The translations under genes were made by a program, and so were the position numbers. Under the pieces are notes generated by a model, which had not been told where the DNA came from, ran no database searches, and saw only the letters and a list, made by a program, of their open reading frames with translations. A stretch of 10,330 bases of DNA from Burkholderiaceae bacterium. Its GTDB lineage: Bacteria > Pseudomonadota > Gammaproteobacteria > Burkholderiales > Burkholderiaceae. The first letter of the stretch is position 1. The number at the start of each line of letters is the position of its first letter. Positions 1-5,479 of this stretch are shown here, in pieces. The stretch is from NCBI GenBank assembly GCA_030151165.1, contig JASLEM010000402.1, positions 1 through 10,330 of the forward strand. Direction: 5' to 3'.

Positions 1-582
1 CTGCGCGCGATCTGCGACGAGCACGGCTGGCTGCTGATGCTCGACGAGGTGCAGTGCGGCATCGCGCGCACCGGCAAGTGGTTCGGCTACCAGTGGGCCG
101 GCATCCAGCCCGACGTGATGAGCCTGGCCAAGGGCCTGGGCTCGGGCGTGCCGGTGGGCGCGCTGGTGGTGGGCCCGCGCGCCAAGGACGTGTTCGGCCC
201 GGGCAACCACGGCACCACCTTCGGCGGCAACCCGCTGGCCATGCGGGCCGCGGTCACCACGCTGGAACTCATCGAGTCCGAGGGCCTGCTCAAGAACGCC
301 GAAGTGGTCGGCGAGCACCTGCGCGCGGCGCTCAGGCGCGAGCTCGCGGGCGTGGACGGCGTCGTCGACATCCGCGGCGAAGGCCTGATGATCGGCGTCG
401 AGCTGGCCAGGCCCTGCGGCGTGGTGCTCACGCGCGCGGCCGAGGCCGGCCTGCTGCTGAGCGTCACCGCCGACACGGTCATCCGCCTGGTGCCGCCGCT
501 CATCTTCACCACGGCCGACGCCGACGAGGTGGTGGCCAAGCTGGCGCCCATCGTCAAGGCGTTCCTCGCGGAGCAGGCATGA
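1..582 (+). CDS. argD: Acetylornithine aminotransferase, C-terminal part (5' end outside window)
   Basis: PLP-dependent class-III aminotransferase that converts N-acetylglutamate semialdehyde to N-acetylornithine, using glutamate as amino donor, in cytoplasmic arginine synthesis. The reading frame is open from base 1, so the gene begins upstream; 193 residues are visible out of a usual length near 400. The core runs LDEVQCGIARTG (the Asp at 43-45 is the family's PLP pyridine-nitrogen partner), then SLAKGLG with the Schiff-base Lys at 130-132, then GTTFGGNPL, which contacts the cofactor phosphate. The small C-terminal domain follows, with GEGLMIGVEL and RLVPPLIFT. All expected active-site residues in this part are intact. 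The stop codon overlaps an ATG of the next gene (ATGA, 579-582), and that gene catalyses the next arginine step but one, which supports argD over the related ornithine or GABA aminotransferases. Confidence 0.93.
   Translation: MRAICDEHGWLLMLDEVQCGIARTGKWFGYQWAGIQPDVMSLAKGLGSGVPVGALVVGPRAKDVFGPGNHGTTFGGNPLAMRAAVTTLELIESEGLLKNAEVVGEHLRAALRRELAGVDGVVDIRGEGLMIGVELARPCGVVLTRAAEAGLLLSVTADTVIRLVPPLIFTTADADEVVAKLAPIVKAFLAEQA
570..573 (+). promoter_or_regulatory. Ribosome binding site favouring the upstream argF start
   Basis: GGAG lies 5 nt before the ATG at 579 and inside the last codons of argD. The alternative ATG at 600 has no comparable purine motif, so this site favours translation of argF from 579, coupled to argD termination. 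Confidence 0.5.
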
Positions 583-1511
583 AGCCGGGCGACACGCTCA
601 TGAAGCACTACCTGCAGTTCAAGGACTTCCGCGCCGAGGAATACGCGTACCTGTTCGAGCGCACCAAGGAGATCAAGAAGCGCTTCAAGAACTACGAGAA
701 GTACCAGCCGCTGGTGGACCGCACGCTGGCGATGATCTTCGAGAAGGCCTCCACGCGCACGCGCGTGAGCTTCGAGGCCGGCATGTACCAGATGGGCGGC
801 TCGGTGGTGAACCTGACCACGGGCGACAGCCAGCTGGGCCGGGCCGAGCCCATCGAGGACTCGGCGCGCGTCATCAGCCGCATGGTCGACGTGGTGATGA
901 TCCGCACCTTCGAGCAGACCAAGATCGAGAAGTTCGCGGCGCACTCGCGCGTGCCGGTCATCAACGGCCTGACCAACGAGTTCCACCCGTGCCAGATCCT
1001 GGCCGACCTGTTCACGTTCATCGAGCAGCGCGGCGCGATCGCCGGCAAGACGGTGGCGTGGGTCGGCGACGGCAACAACATGGCCAACACGTGGCTGCAG
1101 GCGGCCGACATCCTCGGCTTCACGCTGCACATCAGCACGCCCAGCGGCTACGAGGTGAACGCCGAGATCGCCGGCGTGCGCAACACCCAGTGCGTCAAGC
1201 TGTTCGACAACCCGCTCGACGCCTGCCGCCACGCCGACCTCGTCACCACCGACGTCTGGACGAGCATGGGCTACGAGGCCGAGAACGAGCGCCGCCTCGT
1301 CGACTTCGAGAAGTGGTGCGTCGACGCCGAGATGATGTCCGTCGCCAAGCCCGACGCCCTCTTCATGCACTGCCTGCCCGCGCACCGCGGCGAGGAAGTG
1401 ACCGCCGAGGTGATCGACGGCCCGCAGTCGGTCGTGTGGGACGAGGCCGAGAACCGGATGCACGTGCAGAAGGCGTTGATGGAGTACCTGCTGCTCGGAC
1501 GGATCGGCTGA
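579..1511 (+). CDS. argF: Ornithine carbamoyltransferase
   Basis: Catalyses carbamoyl phosphate plus ornithine to citrulline in the cytoplasm, as the trimeric anabolic enzyme of the arginine pathway. Numbered from the internal Met at 600, the carbamoyl-phosphate motif STRTR is at residues 51-55, preceded by MIFEK; HPCQ is at 129-132; the nucleotide-fold segment WVGDGNNMANTW follows; the ornithine-binding HCLPAHRGEEV begins at 257; and the C-terminus is VWDEAENRMHVQKALMEYLL. No key residue is missing. The start is ambiguous. ATG 579 (310 residues) has a Shine-Dalgarno and an ATGA overlap with argD, while ATG 600 (303 residues) fits the family's typical beginning, MKHYLQFKDF. The stop lies 4 bp from the stop of a convergent gene, leaving no room for a normal terminator. 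Identification is very secure; only the first seven residues are in doubt. Confidence 0.96.
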   Translation: MKPGDTLMKHYLQFKDFRAEEYAYLFERTKEIKKRFKNYEKYQPLVDRTLAMIFEKASTRTRVSFEAGMYQMGGSVVNLTTGDSQLGRAEPIEDSARVISRMVDVVMIRTFEQTKIEKFAAHSRVPVINGLTNEFHPCQILADLFTFIEQRGAIAGKTVAWVGDGNNMANTWLQAADILGFTLHISTPSGYEVNAEIAGVRNTQCVKLFDNPLDACRHADLVTTDVWTSMGYEAENERRLVDFEKWCVDAEMMSVAKPDALFMHCLPAHRGEEVTAEVIDGPQSVVWDEAENRMHVQKALMEYLLLGRIG

Positions 1512-1520
1512 ACGCTCAGC
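1507..1520. other. Short palindrome joining two convergent stop codons
   Basis: GCTGA-ACGC-TCAGC is a 5-bp perfect stem with a 4-nt loop. The left arm contains the argF stop TGA and the right arm is the complement of the TGA of the minus-strand gene. There is no T-tract on either side, so as an intrinsic terminator it would be weak. It may simply follow from two TGA codons facing each other. Confidence 0.35.
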
Positions 1521-2004
1521 GCGGCGTGGGCTCCTTGCCCTTGAGCTTCGGATCCGCGCGGCACACGCTCAACGCCAGCGGCTTCGCGTCGGCGATGCTG
1601 TAGACGAACATCGAGGCGCGGTCGGCGCGCACGCTCAGGCAGGCGCAGCCGTGCGTGTGCGACGCGCCGCGCGGCGCCTCCTGCGCGGGCGAGAACCGGG
1701 GCCCGTCGCCGGCGGCCTCGTACATCCCCTGCATCGCGACCGTCCACTCGCCGTCGCGGTCGGTGAGCGACGCGTTGCCCGGCGTCGGGTTGTCCCACCA
1801 GCCGCAGCGCCTGGCGGGCGGGCCCATCTTCGCGAGATCGAACTTCGGCACGAGACCGCCCTCGACCGCGTTGTCGGAGATGAACGGCGCCGGTTCCGAC
1901 GCCGCGCCGTCCGCAGGCGGGGGCGCGGCGCGCGCGTCACGCGCGGGCGCGAGGGTGGACGCCAGCATCGCGAGCGCGACGAGCCACGCCGACGCCCGGA
2001 TCAT
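1516..2004 (-). CDS. Exported DUF4087-like protein of unknown function
   Basis: A 162-residue protein with a typical Sec signal peptide: MIRAS, an Ala/Leu-rich core at residues 7-20, and a likely cleavage after ARA at 24-26. There is no lipobox, so it should be soluble in the periplasm or outside the cell. The mature part has RRCGWWDNPTPGNASLTDRDGEWT (about residues 65-88) and HGCACLSV (about 118-125), a pattern I recall from the uncharacterised DUF4087 family; no biochemical role is known to me. Mature-region cysteines are C67, C120, C122 and C148, an even number consistent with two disulfides. The ATG at 2004 shares one base with the stop of the upstream HAD gene (TGATG), implying translational coupling. 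A GTG one codon upstream is a possible alternative. Longer in-frame extension to the right is a shadow of the neighbouring genes. Confidence 0.8.
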   Translation of the reverse strand: MIRASAWLVALAMLASTLAPARDARAAPPPADGAASEPAPFISDNAVEGGLVPKFDLAKMGPPARRCGWWDNPTPGNASLTDRDGEWTVAMQGMYEAAGDGPRFSPAQEAPRGASHTHGCACLSVRADRASMFVYSIADAKPLALSVCRADPKLKGKEPTPR

Positions 2005-2717
2005 CACGCGCCCTGCCGCCCGTCGAGCGGCGCGACCCGCACGACCCGCATCGCGCCCGACGCGTCGACCTCGATCGCCAGCTCGTCGTAGCCCGCGACC
2101 TGCGGATGCGGCGTGGCCATCGGGTGCGTGTGCGTCGCGTTGATCACGACGACGTGCGCACCCGCGGCCTCGGCCGCGGCGATGCCGGCGGGGGCGTCCT
2201 CGAAGACGAGGCAGTCCTCGATCGAGACGCCCAGCCGCTTCGCGCCGAGCAGGAACGGATCGGGCGCGGGCTTGCCGCGCGTGACGTCCTCCGCCGCGAT
2301 CAGCATCGCTGGCGGCGCGAGGCCGGCGGCCTCGATGCGGCGCAGCGCCAGCGCCCGCGGCGCCGATGTCACGACGGCCCAGCGCCCCGCCGGCAGCTGC
2401 CCGAGCATGCGGCCGGCGCCGGCGATCTCGTGGACGCCCTCGACGTCGATCATCTCCTCGGCCGAGATGCGGTCGGACTCGACCTGCGGATCGACGCCGG
2501 GCAGGTTCAGCATCCGCACCGTGTCGACGCTGCGCTGGCCGTGGATCGTCGGCAGGAAGGCGGCGACGTCGAGCCCGTGGCGCTCGGCCCAGCGCGCCCA
2601 CACGCGCTCCGCGGCGAGGATCGAGCTGAGCAGCGTGCCGTCCATGTCGAACAGCAGGGCGGAGAACGTGCGGCCGGGAAAGAGTTCTTGCTTCATCGGG
2701 AAGTGAGTCGGGCCCAT
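2004..2717 (-). CDS. HAD superfamily (subfamily IA) sugar/polyol-phosphatase-like hydrolase
   Basis: A 237-residue cytoplasmic phosphatase of the haloacid dehalogenase fold. Motif I is LLFDMDGTLL, with nucleophile D24 and acid/base D26. Motif II is VVTSA at 115-119, motif III is the Lys of RGKPAPDP (K149), and motif IV is VFEDAPAG with E173-D174 binding Mg2+. The helical cap holds HGQRSVDTV at 59-67, which resembles glycerol-phosphate and sugar-phosphate phosphatases of the HxpA/GPP type. The true substrate cannot be told from sequence, and phosphoglycolate phosphatase is a less likely alternative. The start is uncertain: ATG 2717 is used here, but the Met at residue 8 (2696) would remove only a non-conserved tail, and neither has a clear Shine-Dalgarno. 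It ends by overlapping the exported DUF4087-like gene by one base, so the two are probably cotranscribed despite acting in different compartments. Confidence 0.9.
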   Translation of the reverse strand: MGPTHFPMKQELFPGRTFSALLFDMDGTLLSSILAAERVWARWAERHGLDVAAFLPTIHGQRSVDTVRMLNLPGVDPQVESDRISAEEMIDVEGVHEIAGAGRMLGQLPAGRWAVVTSAPRALALRRIEAAGLAPPAMLIAAEDVTRGKPAPDPFLLGAKRLGVSIEDCLVFEDAPAGIAAAEAAGAHVVVINATHTHPMATPHPQVAGYDELAIEVDASGAMRVVRVAPLDGRQGA

Positions 2718-2730
2718 GTTGGAAACGGTT

Positions 2731-2760
2731 CCCGAGCGTACCCGACACGTCGTCCCGAGC
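2731..2760. repeat. Short direct repeats CCCGAGC upstream of the HAD gene
   Basis: CCCGAGC occurs at 2731-2737 and 2754-2760, with a variant CCCGACA at 2741-2747 between them. They lie in the 66-bp gap between the exonuclease stop and the HAD start, just before the HAD ATG. The pattern could be a binding site, but repeats this short are common by chance in DNA of this composition. Confidence 0.25.
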
Positions 2761-2783
2761 CCGCCGCGCGGCTTCTTCGACGT

Positions 2784-3338
2784 TCAGCGCGCGAGGTTGT
2801 CCTTCAGCATGTTGCAGAACAGCGCGCCCTGCTCGATCGCGTCGTCCAGCGCGACGTGCGAGTGTGGCAACGGGTCGAACCAGTGCTTCGGCATGTTGCG
2901 CTTCGTGCTGTCGCGGTAGCCCTTCCTCAGCACGGCCATCGCGAAGGTCTTCATGTCGAGCGCGCTGTGGCTGAACGGGCTGCTGCCGTTGAAGCGCATC
3001 AGGTACCAGTAGACGAACAGGAAGTCGAAGCCGGCCGGATAGGCGACGAACACGGGCTTGCCGTCCAGCGTGGCGATCCAGTCGGCGTAGCGCCGCATCG
3101 CGGCGGCGGGCGCCTCGAGCTCGCTGCGGCACGCGGCCCAGGCCTCGGGCTGCGTCGCCCACCACGCGGCCGTCTCGGGGTGCGCGGCCGCGTCGGGCAG
3201 CGTCTCGAGGTTGGCGGAGAAGGTCGAGACGAGCCGCTTGTCCGCCGTGTACGCGGCCGAGCCGAGGCTCAGCATCGAGTGCGGGCCGGGGATCGGGCCG
3301 TCGGTCTCGACGTCCGTGCTGATGTAGATCTCGCTCAT
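2784..3338 (-). CDS. DEDDh-type 3'-5' exonuclease (DnaQ/RNase T-like)
   Basis: A 184-residue single-domain exonuclease predicted to remove nucleotides from 3' ends with two metal ions. The acidic quartet is visible: D9 and E11 in STDVETDG, D105 in [10 protein letters not shown], and D166 in [11 protein letters not shown] with general-base H161 (HxAxxDA pattern). The protein is little more than the catalytic fold, with no PHP, UvrC or polymerase-binding extension, so it is not the replicative epsilon subunit. Whether it acts on DNA or RNA cannot be read from sequence; RNase T, oligoribonuclease and stand-alone proofreading-type enzymes share the motif. The WW/W-rich stretch at 59-67 is distinctive. 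A clean AGGAG 6 nt before the ATG fixes the start. It lies 65 bp downstream of the 84-residue orphan and 66 bp upstream of the HAD gene, all on the same strand. Confidence 0.87.
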   Translation of the reverse strand: MSEIYISTDVETDGPIPGPHSMLSLGSAAYTADKRLVSTFSANLETLPDAAAHPETAAWWATQPEAWAACRSELEAPAAAMRRYADWIATLDGKPVFVAYPAGFDFLFVYWYLMRFNGSSPFSHSALDMKTFAMAVLRKGYRDSTKRNMPKHWFDPLPHSHVALDDAIEQGALFCNMLKDNLAR

Positions 3339-3344
3339 CGCCGA

Positions 3345-3349
3345 CTCCT
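3345..3349 (-). promoter_or_regulatory. Shine-Dalgarno of the DEDDh exonuclease
   Basis: On the minus strand this reads AGGAG, 6 nt before the ATG at 3338. It is one of the few strong ribosome binding sites in the window and settles the start. Confidence 0.75.
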
Positions 3350-3403
3350 GTCCTGCCGTGGCACCGTGCCCATTCTGGCAGCACGGGCCGGGCGCCGGCG
3401 CGT

Positions 3404-3658
3404 TCAGGCGCCTGCGTCGACCAGCGCGCGCAGGCGCTCGTCGCGCACGGCCAGCAGCTCGAACAGGCCGAGGGCGCGCAGCGCGGGCAGGCTGTCGACG
3501 ATGTCGCGCTCGGCCTGCAGGCGCGCCGGCGCCGCGGTGTCGGCGGCCAGCCAGGTGCGCGCGCTGGCGAGGAACGCGGCGACGGTGCCCTTGCGGATCA
3601 CGACGCCGCCGAAGCGCCCGTGGTTCTGGTCGTCGGGGAGGATGTCTTCGGCGCGCAT
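3404..3658 (-). CDS. Small conserved-looking protein of unknown function
   Basis: An 84-residue acidic-to-neutral soluble protein beginning [15 protein letters not shown] cannot assign a function with confidence. Visible features are an N-terminal [20 protein letters not shown] segment (residues 5-24) that looks like a structured conserved motif, then [13 protein letters not shown], and a helical C-terminal half [23 protein letters not shown]. There is no signal peptide or membrane segment. The frame stays open further right, but the start is set at 3658 by AAAGGAA placed 4-5 nt upstream and because the extra sequence would run through the divergent promoter region into the regulator gene. 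It is the first gene of a four-gene minus-strand run and is divergent from an AraC-type regulator 97 bp away, so that regulator could control it. Confidence 0.75.
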   Translation of the reverse strand: MRAEDILPDDQNHGRFGGVVIRKGTVAAFLASARTWLAADTAAPARLQAERDIVDSLPALRALGLFELLAVRDERLRALVDAGA

Positions 3659-3662
3659 GGCG

Positions 3663-3668
3663 TTCCTT
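3663..3668 (-). promoter_or_regulatory. Shine-Dalgarno that sets the start of the 84-residue gene
   Basis: The minus strand reads AAGGAA, 4 nt before the ATG at 3658. Its presence is the main reason to prefer the short form of the protein over an upstream start in the long open frame. Confidence 0.6.
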
Positions 3669-3696
3669 TCGATGGGGTCGAGGAATGCGCCCACTC

Positions 3697-3710
3697 TATC
3701 GATCGATAAT
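3697..3710. promoter_or_regulatory. Candidate operator/promoter: 12-bp palindrome overlapping a -10 hexamer
   Basis: TATCGATCGATA at 3697-3708 is a perfect 12-bp palindrome, and GATAAT at 3705-3710 matches 5 of 6 bases of the sigma-70 -10 consensus on the plus strand. A start about 6-8 bp downstream would give a leader of roughly 40 nt for the regulator gene at 3756. No good -35 hexamer is visible, as expected if an activator is needed. The minus strand has only weak candidates. The AT-rich patch stands out in this GC-rich DNA. That this is an operator is an inference from position and symmetry. Confidence 0.45.
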
Positions 3711-3755
3711 CGGCTCGCCTGCGTCATTCCAGCCAACCGATACCGCGCTCCAGCC

Positions 3756-4556
3756 ATGCCGTCGCTCCACGCCGCCTTGCAGCGCCTCGAGAAGCCCGGC
3801 GGCCCGATGCTGGTCGCGGCGGCGGGTGTCGAGCACGCGACGCGCGTGACGCCGTCGCACCGCCATGCCCCGGGCCAGCTGTTCGGCGCGACGCGCGGCC
3901 TGCTGACGATCGGCACCGACGCCGGCCTGTGGGTGCTGCCCGCCGGCCACGCCGCGTGGATCCCGCCGCATCACCGGCATTCGCTGCGCTCGCACGGGCC
4001 GTTCGCCGGCGCGAGCGTCTACGTCGCGGAGCACGCCTGCGCGGGCCTGCCCGACGTGCCGTGCGCGCTGCGCGGCAACGGCCTGCTGCACGAGGCAGTC
4101 GCGCGCGCGGCGACGTGGACGACGCGGGCGTGGGACGCCTCGCAGCGCCGCGTGGCCGAGCTCATCCTCGACGAGATCCGCGCCGCGCCGCGCACCGGCT
4201 CGAGCCTGCCGCTGCCGGTCGACCCGCGCCTGATGCGCATCGCCCGCGCGCTGCTCGACGATCTGTCCGACACGCGTGACCTCGCGGCCTGGGCCGCCCA
4301 CGGCGCGATCGCCGCGCGCACGCTCACGCGCCGCTTCATGGCCGAGACGGGCCTGAGCTTCGGCGACTGGCGCCAGCGCGCGCGCCTGCTGCGGGCGCTC
4401 GAGCTGCTCGCCGCCGGCGCCTCGGTGACGAGCGTCGCGCTCGATCTCGGCTACGGCAACGTCAGCGCCTTCATCGCGATGTTCCGCCGCACGTTCGGCG
4501 TGACGCCCGCGCGCTTCTTCGGCGACGCGCACGCCGGCACCGGTTTCGACGCGTGA
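3756..4556 (+). CDS. AraC/XylS-family transcriptional regulator with cupin sensor domain
   Basis: A 266-residue DNA-binding regulator. The N-terminal part (about residues 15-95) is a cupin-like sensor with HRHAPGQLF at 35-43, LPAGHAAWIPPHHRHSLRSH at 61-80, and a further beta strand ASVYVAE. The C-terminal part (about 155-256) holds two helix-turn-helix units: DLAAWAAHGAIAARTLTRRF (175-194), and ASVTSVALDLGYGNVSAFIA (222-241) followed by MFRRTFGVTPARFF, the classical AraC signature. The WIPP and GQL motifs recall the NimR/YeaM-like subgroup, whose members often control a neighbouring transporter or enzyme. No transporter is present here; the nearest candidates are the divergent 84-residue gene and the thioesterase downstream. 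The ATG has no Shine-Dalgarno. Very long upstream extension of the open frame is antisense to other genes and was discarded. The effector is unknown. Confidence 0.93.
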   Translation: MPSLHAALQRLEKPGGPMLVAAAGVEHATRVTPSHRHAPGQLFGATRGLLTIGTDAGLWVLPAGHAAWIPPHHRHSLRSHGPFAGASVYVAEHACAGLPDVPCALRGNGLLHEAVARAATWTTRAWDASQRRVAELILDEIRAAPRTGSSLPLPVDPRLMRIARALLDDLSDTRDLAAWAAHGAIAARTLTRRFMAETGLSFGDWRQRARLLRALELLAAGASVTSVALDLGYGNVSAFIAMFRRTFGVTPARFFGDAHAGTGFDA

Positions 4557-4591
4557 CGCGCGCCATCGAGGCGCACCGCTACACTTTGCCC

Positions 4592-4996
4592 ATGCCGGCC
4601 CTCGACAACCCGTTTCTCGAATGGATGGGCGTGCGCCTGACCGCCTGGTCGCAGGATCGCGCCGAGATGACGCTCGACGTCGCGCCCCGCCTCGGCAACC
4701 GCAGCGGCCGCGTGCAGGGCGGCGTGATGTGCACGCTGCTCGACGCCGTCGCCGGCTACGCCGGCCTCTACGCGGCGCCGGGCGAGCCCGCGAAGCAGAG
4801 CGTGAGCCTGTCGCTGACCACGAACTTCGTCGCGGCCGGCGAGGGCCGGGTGCTGGTCGCGAAGGGCTCCATCGACCGCAAGGGCCGCGGCATCTACTTC
4901 GCGCGCAGCGAGGTCTGGCTCGACGACACGCTGCTGCTCGCCACCGCCATCGGCACCTTCAAGTACCTGCGCGCGGCGGCACCCGCAGCACGCTGA
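4592..4996 (+). CDS. Hotdog-fold acyl-CoA thioesterase (PaaI-like)
   Basis: A 134-residue single hotdog domain predicted to hydrolyse an acyl- or aryl-CoA thioester in the cytoplasm; the substrate is unknown. The active-site block is NRSGRVQGGVMCTLLDA at 36-52, with N36, Q42-G43-G44 and D51. Most PaaI relatives have HGG where this has QGG. Later come SLTTNFVAAG and the GRGIYFARSEVWLDD strand, both normal for the family. ATG 4592 is chosen because the product then begins with MPALDNPFLEWMGV as relatives do. A GTG at 4553 would overlap the regulator's stop (GTGA) and add 13 residues, and TACACT at 4580-4585 within that stretch looks more like a -10 than coding sequence. No Shine-Dalgarno supports either. 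The gene faces the next one tail to tail with 1 bp between stops. Confidence 0.88.
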   Translation: MPALDNPFLEWMGVRLTAWSQDRAEMTLDVAPRLGNRSGRVQGGVMCTLLDAVAGYAGLYAAPGEPAKQSVSLSLTTNFVAAGEGRVLVAKGSIDRKGRGIYFARSEVWLDDTLLLATAIGTFKYLRAAAPAAR

Positions 4997-5001
4997 ATCA
5001 G
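4993..5001. other. Back-to-back stop codons of convergent genes, 1 bp apart
   Basis: CTGAATCAG is symmetric about the A at 4997. It carries the TGA of the thioesterase (4994-4996) and the complement of the TGA of the minus-strand membrane protein (4998-5000). No intrinsic terminator fits between the two genes, so the two transcripts must overlap at their 3' ends. Confidence 0.5.
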
Positions 5002-5258
5002 AAGTGCCGGCGCCGGTAGTAGGCGTCGCCGTCGTCGGCCGACGGGAACACGCGCACGGCCCAGGCCACGACGCGCAGCACGATCGCCACCAGCCCCGCG
5101 CAGAGCACGAACCACGCGGCCGCCAACACGACGGCGTCGAGCGATTGCCCGCCCGGCACGGCGCGCCCGATCAGCACGCCGGCGGCCAGCAGCAGCAGCG
5201 GCACCAGCGCGGATGGCAAGAGGTTGACAGGCAGCTTGGATGAGTGAGTGTGATGCAT
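4998..5258 (-). CDS. Small inner-membrane protein, two predicted helices, unknown function
   Basis: An 86-residue protein. A polar, His-rich start MHHTHSSKLPVN is followed by a first hydrophobic helix LLPSALVPLLLLAAGVLIG (residues 13-31), a short loop RAVPGGQSL, a second helix VVLAAAWFVLCAGLVAIVLR (43-62) continuing amphipathically through VVAWAVRVF, and a charged tail ADDGDAYYRRRHF. The positive C-terminus would favour a cytoplasmic tail, with the N-terminus on the same side. I recognise no domain. GGGAG about 10 nt upstream of ATG 5258 is a usable, if distant, ribosome site. The long open frame extending right is a shadow over the peroxidase gene. It is separated by 215 bp from the peroxidase upstream, so it probably has its own promoter. 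Composition fits a real membrane protein better than a random frame. Confidence 0.65.
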   Translation of the reverse strand: MHHTHSSKLPVNLLPSALVPLLLLAAGVLIGRAVPGGQSLDAVVLAAAWFVLCAGLVAIVLRVVAWAVRVFPSADDGDAYYRRRHF

Positions 5259-5473
5259 GGCGATGCGGCTCCCGACAGCGCGTGATCCTTCCGATGAGCT
5301 CGGCCGACGGGCGCCGTGCGAGGACGCCTGGATCGTTTGCAGAAAGGCCTGCAACGAATCGGCAACGAGCGTGCCCGACAGGCCGGTACAGGGCCCGTCG
5401 GACGCCGTTTCGCGGGGTATCCGGCAGTCGACATGCCGGAGCGCTGTCGTGGCGCTGAATCGCCGCTGAAGGC
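5259..5473. other. 215-bp gene-free spacer with one imperfect hairpin
   Basis: No convincing coding region. At 5331-5360 an imperfect hairpin can form: GATCG, bulged T, TTGCAG, loop AAAGGC, CTGCAA, CGA, bulged A, TC. This gives 11 base pairs with two bulges. It sits downstream of the minus-strand peroxidase gene and upstream of the small membrane-protein gene. It lacks a T-tract on either strand, so it is not a standard terminator. Open frames on the plus strand here lack start signals and homology I can recognise. Confidence 0.4.
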
Positions 5474-5479
5474 TCAGCG
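5464..5479 (-). terminator. Weak stem-loop at the end of the peroxidase gene
   Basis: CGCTGA-AGGC-TCAGCG is a perfect 6-bp stem with a 4-nt loop that includes the peroxidase stop codon. No run of T follows on the minus strand, so at best it marks a 3' end or stabilises the transcript. Confidence 0.25.

Noticed and set aside
87..1463. 458-codon minus-strand frame opposite argD and argF
   Set aside because: It is antisense to two secure enzymes, and its sequence mirrors their codons, rich in His, Val, Ala and Leu.
2005..3384. Upstream extension of the DUF4087-like frame to 622 codons
   Set aside because: It overlaps the HAD and exonuclease genes in another frame and is Arg-rich without motifs. 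The signal peptide begins at 2004.
2106..3755. Upstream extension of the AraC regulator frame to 816 codons
   Set aside because: The extension is antisense to the HAD and exonuclease genes, and only the part from 3756 shows cupin and HTH motifs.
4553..4591. GTG start for the thioesterase overlapping the regulator stop
   Set aside because: The added 13 residues do not resemble the family N-terminus, there is no Shine-Dalgarno, and the stretch contains a -10-like TACACT. It is kept as an alternative only.
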